Below are positions 61,091 through 64,000 of a stretch of 64,000 nt of DNA, one piece after another; position 1 is the first letter of the stretch, and each line of letters starts with the position of its first letter. Made by a program: the position numbers and the translations under genes. This stretch comes from an uncultured Oleiphilus sp. Lineage in GTDB: Bacteria > Pseudomonadota > Gammaproteobacteria > Pseudomonadales > Oleiphilaceae. The notes beneath the pieces were generated by a model. That model ran no database searches. It had not been told where the DNA came from and saw only the letters and a list, made by a program, of their open reading frames with translations. The stretch lies in the NCBI GenBank assembly GCA_913020045.1, contig CAJWBE010000009.1, positions 1-64,000 of the forward strand, in the 5' to 3' direction.

Positions 61091-62860
61091 CTACGAGTCC
61101 AAGTAGCGCTGGTACATGCTATCCACCGCTTCACCGAAGTCATTGGCAAATCGATCCACCTGCATTAGCGGGCTATTCTGCATGCGCTCGCGCATCCCCT
61201 CTCGAAGCGTCTGAAGCGCCGTTAGATCAGCCGCTTTCGCTGCCGCCAACGCAACGTATCCATCGACATCGTCTGCGATAAAGTCTTCAAGACTCACCTG
61301 ACTCATAATACTCACACCCACTCGGGATCGGTGCGCATCTCCCGCGATCACTACGCTAGGGACGCCCTGCCAGAGTGCCTCACAGGTTGTCGTGGTGCCG
61401 TTATAGGGAAACGTATCGAGGTGAATATCAACCTTTCCATACAATTCTAAGTGCTCTTTTCGCCCGGGTGTTTCCGGCATTAGCGTTAGTCGCTTTGGCG
61501 ACACGCCATAACTTGCAAACTGCTTCTTTAGCCGTTCTCTCAACGGCGGGTCAATGAGAGATAAACTTTTTATCATCAAGGTTGAATCTGCAACAGACAG
61601 CAGAATTTTTGCCCAAGCAGCAATCACCTCATCGTTAAATTTGTGGTATGCATTAAAGCTGCCAAAACAAACGCCTGGGCTCTTCTTCGTTCGCTGCACG
61701 AACGAAACAGGTGGAGCTACGGCATCGGCTTCAAAGCAAAGAAAGCCGCCTTTTAAACGAACCAAACTCTCGGTGTGTAAGTGTTCTGTTAGCGATCGAG
61801 GGTCAGCCCATTCATCCGTTAAGCGATAGTCCATTCGCGACAGCCCTGTGGTATTTGGATAGCCCAAATAACTGACCTGAATCGGTGCTGCCTTATTCGC
61901 AAACACACCCAATCTAAACGAGCTGGTATAGGCACTCAGATCAAACAGTAAATCGATCTGATCATTCTGAACTTGTTGCGCGACACGCTCTATGTCCATC
62001 GAGCGAGTTTCGACCCAAGCATTGCAAAGAGATTTAATCTGCTCCGATACCGCGTCCTCTTTTTGAACATCGGAATAACAAATCACCTCAAACCGTGTGC
62101 GATCTAAGCCCCTCAGCAAAGGCAGCAAAAAGAAAGTCACAGAGTGGGTACGCAAGTCCCCAGAAATAAACGCGATCCGAATTTTATCGGGCCGTTTACT
62201 GGGTTTTTGATGCTCCATTGGGGAATAACTAGCTTCAAGCCTGCGACCGAAGTTGATATGTTCCTGAAAGATTTCCTTCTCGCTCAACTGGGGAAACGCA
62301 TTGGTCGCGAAGACGAACCAGCCATCAAAGTCCGACTCGCCGAGCGCTAAACTGCTCGCGATTCTGAAGTTCTCTAATGATGATTTGTGCTCAGCCATAC
62401 TCAACTGTGCTTGCGCTAGGTGCAGATGTACCGAGGAATTTTGGCTACCAAGCTTTACTAACTTCGTAAAATGCGCAGCACTTTCTGAGTAGCGCTTTTT
62501 CGCTCGCAAAAACTTGGCCACGAAAAAACGTGCTTTCTCGGAAGCAGAGTTATGCTTTAGCCAAGCCATCGCGCACTCTAGTCCGGCATTATAAAGATCT
62601 TCAGCAGCGCAAATGTCGACCGCTTTTTCTAATAAGGGCTCCTTCATTTGTTGATTGCCTTTTCGCAGAGCAGCCTTCTGTAAGAATGCGACACCTTTCG
62701 CGCCATTACCTTCTGCCAAAAACACATCCGCAATCAACCAGTTAACCTGAGGGTCAGAGGGAGACTTTTTATGCAACGGCGCTAACAAGTTTTTTGCGCG
62801 GTCAAAATCGCCAACACCTATCGCCTGCTGAGCTTGCTGCATCACTTGGTTAGCTTGCAT
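61091..62860 (-). CDS. SPINDLY-type O-GlcNAc transferase with N-terminal TPRs
   Basis: The 589-residue protein has an N-terminal TPR-like helical region (about 1-175) and a C-terminal GT41 glycosyltransferase domain (about 205-585). The conserved GT41 segments are VSYLGYPNTTGLSRMDYRL, CFGSFNAYHKFND, and DTFPYNGTTTTCEALWQG with HRSRVG after it. These enzymes transfer a sugar from UDP-GlcNAc or a related nucleotide to Ser/Thr. In bacteria, SPINDLY-like genes often lie beside flagellin genes, so flagellin glycosylation is a reasonable guess. It lies 65 bp downstream of a paralogue on the same strand. Confidence 0.9.
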   Translation of the reverse strand: MQANQVMQQAQQAIGVGDFDRAKNLLAPLHKKSPSDPQVNWLIADVFLAEGNGAKGVAFLQKAALRKGNQQMKEPLLEKAVDICAAEDLYNAGLECAMAWLKHNSASEKARFFVAKFLRAKKRYSESAAHFTKLVKLGSQNSSVHLHLAQAQLSMAEHKSSLENFRIASSLALGESDFDGWFVFATNAFPQLSEKEIFQEHINFGRRLEASYSPMEHQKPSKRPDKIRIAFISGDLRTHSVTFFLLPLLRGLDRTRFEVICYSDVQKEDAVSEQIKSLCNAWVETRSMDIERVAQQVQNDQIDLLFDLSAYTSSFRLGVFANKAAPIQVSYLGYPNTTGLSRMDYRLTDEWADPRSLTEHLHTESLVRLKGGFLCFEADAVAPPVSFVQRTKKSPGVCFGSFNAYHKFNDEVIAAWAKILLSVADSTLMIKSLSLIDPPLRERLKKQFASYGVSPKRLTLMPETPGRKEHLELYGKVDIHLDTFPYNGTTTTCEALWQGVPSVVIAGDAHRSRVGVSIMSQVSLEDFIADDVDGYVALAAAKAADLTALQTLREGMRERMQNSPLMQVDRFANDFGEAVDSMYQRYLDS

Positions 62861-62925
62861 GTAGATAAAATCCTTGCCTATTCGCTAATTGAATCACCGG
62901 AAAAAGAGCTCGTAAACTGACTAAA

Positions 62926-64000
62926 CTACGAGTCAGGTTGCGATGATAGATAACGACCATACATTAATTCCACGGCCTCACTAAAATCTTTGGCGAAACG
63001 CTCTGTCTGCATCAAGGGACTATTCAGCATACGTTCGCGCATCGTTGCACGAAGTGCTTCCAATGCCGCCAGATCACTCGCCTTCGATACCGCAAGCGAG
63101 ACATAATCGTCCAAATCTTTTGCAATGAAATCGTTTAGCCCCAGCTGATTTAAAATACTAACACCCACTCGAGCACGGTGGCTGCTGCCAGCAAGTACGA
63201 TACTTGGGACACCTTGCCAAAAGGCCTCACAAGTCGTTGTGGTGCCGTTATACGGAAAAGTATCAAGATGGATATCTACTTTTGCGTAAAGCCCCAAATG
63301 CTCGACTCGCCCTGGCGTATGATTTAACAGTATTAATCGCTTAGATGAGATGCCATGCTGCTTAAACTTTCTCTTAAAGGCGTCTTTAACCCCAGCGTCA
63401 CCCAGTGCAGTGCTTTTAACTAGCAGGCTAGAGCCCTCTACAGCTAGCAGCACCCTAGCCCATACTGAAATGACATCATCTGTGATCTTTTGAAAGGCAT
63501 TAAAACTACCAAAGCAGACCACTTGGCCAGCTTTAGTGCGATTCACAAAGCTAGGCTCTGGCGCATCCGGCGCAGGTTCGAAACATAAAAAACCTCCTGG
63601 CAAGCGGACTAAAGCCTCAGAATGAAGGTGTTCGGTAGTGTTCTCAGGGTCGGCCCAATAATCACTCAGGCGATAGTCGATACGGGAAAAGCCCGTCGTA
63701 TTCGGGTACGCCAAATAAGTAACCTGAACCGGCGCCGACTTACTTATATAAGTATGAAAACGTACCGCTCCCGTATGGCCATTTAAATCCACCAGAATAT
63801 CAACTTTGTGCTGTCGAATTAAAGCCACTAAGGCGTCATCACTCAAGGCCGTCGCGTCGTGCCAGCCATCACAGAAAGACTTTATCTCCGCCGTAAAGCT
63901 ATCTTCGCGGTCGGTATCCGAATAACAAAACACCTCATAACGGTTCTTATCTATCCCTCGCAACAGCGGCAGTAAAAAGTAAGCAATAGAGTGACTGCGA
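62926..64000 (-). CDS. second SPINDLY-type O-GlcNAc transferase, N-terminus beyond the window
   Basis: The frame is open to the right edge; about 358 codons of the 3' part are visible. They cover the GT41 catalytic domain and closely parallel the neighbouring gene: YLAYPNTTGFSRIDYRL, CFGSFNAFQKITD, DTFPYNGTTTTCEAFWQG, HRARVG. The first visible residues (RSHSIAYFLPLLRG) align with RTHSVTFFLLPLLRG of the paralogue, so the N-terminal TPR part should lie outside the window. It probably arose by tandem duplication and is cotranscribed with the downstream copy. Confidence 0.88.
   Translation of the reverse strand, partial: RSHSIAYFLLPLLRGIDKNRYEVFCYSDTDREDSFTAEIKSFCDGWHDATALSDDALVALIRQHKVDILVDLNGHTGAVRFHTYISKSAPVQVTYLAYPNTTGFSRIDYRLSDYWADPENTTEHLHSEALVRLPGGFLCFEPAPDAPEPSFVNRTKAGQVVCFGSFNAFQKITDDVISVWARVLLAVEGSSLLVKSTALGDAGVKDAFKRKFKQHGISSKRLILLNHTPGRVEHLGLYAKVDIHLDTFPYNGTTTTCEAFWQGVPSIVLAGSSHRARVGVSILNQLGLNDFIAKDLDDYVSLAVSKASDLAALEALRATMRERMLNSPLMQTERFAKDFSEAVELMYGRYLSSQPDS

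Overview
The window looks like chromosomal core DNA from a marine gammaproteobacterium of the Pseudomonas/Cellvibrio type. This is inferred from gene content and order. The run hemE, gltD, gltB, damX, aroB, aroK, pilQPONM, ponA, malic enzyme, rpmE, priA, argS, ftsN, hslVU, DUF971 follows the order I know from Pseudomonas aeruginosa. The sodium/proton antiporter NhaB and the chemotaxis receptors suit a motile saltwater organism. I cannot name the genus. I saw no rRNA, tRNA, CRISPR array or insertion sequence.

Layout. 1-2062: the end of a genomic island, with two overlapping minus-strand genes for tyrosine-recombinase-type proteins, the second cut by the window edge. 2205-8399: ettA, a PilZ protein, radA, an unrecognised 471-residue lipoprotein, hemE. 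8501-14432: glutamate synthase (gltBD). 14571-17979: aroK-aroB-damX. 18123-23117: the type IV pilus assembly operon pilMNOPQ, divergent from ponA (PBP1A). 25799-34936: malic enzyme, L31, PriA, ArgRS, FtsN, HslVU and a DUF971 protein. 35150-36859: a type-10 17beta-HSD-like dehydrogenase paired with an unusually short acyl-CoA-dehydrogenase-like protein. 36891-43336: two tandem chemoreceptors with nearly identical cytoplasmic halves but unrelated sensor domains. 43821-46055: nhaB and thpR. 46110-51039: the rpsF-rpsR-DUF2232-rplI operon, then dnaB-alr. 51229-57125: dnaE, accA, tilS. 57324-61078: a TlpA-like lipoprotein divergent from arsC-wrbA-DUF2069, followed by an orphan GspE/PilB-type ATPase. 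61091-64000: two tandem SPINDLY-type O-GlcNAc transferase paralogues, the second cut by the right edge.

Most of the window is housekeeping: translation, replication, cell wall and division, ammonium assimilation, haem and aromatic synthesis, proteolysis. The parts worth following up are four. (1) The recombinase pair beside ettA resembles the gamma-mobile-trio arrangement, whose cargo would lie to the left of the window. (2) The chemoreceptors carry four PAS domains that keep the His and Trp expected of Aer2-type oxygen-binding PAS-haem domains, and one receptor ends in a CheR-docking pentapeptide. (3) The minimal acyl-CoA-dehydrogenase-like protein lacks the family's usual signature. (4) The SPINDLY pair may glycosylate flagellin. 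Intergenic DNA holds several clear factor-independent terminators, a likely heat-shock promoter before hslVU, and a striking 42-bp imperfect palindrome upstream of the second chemoreceptor.
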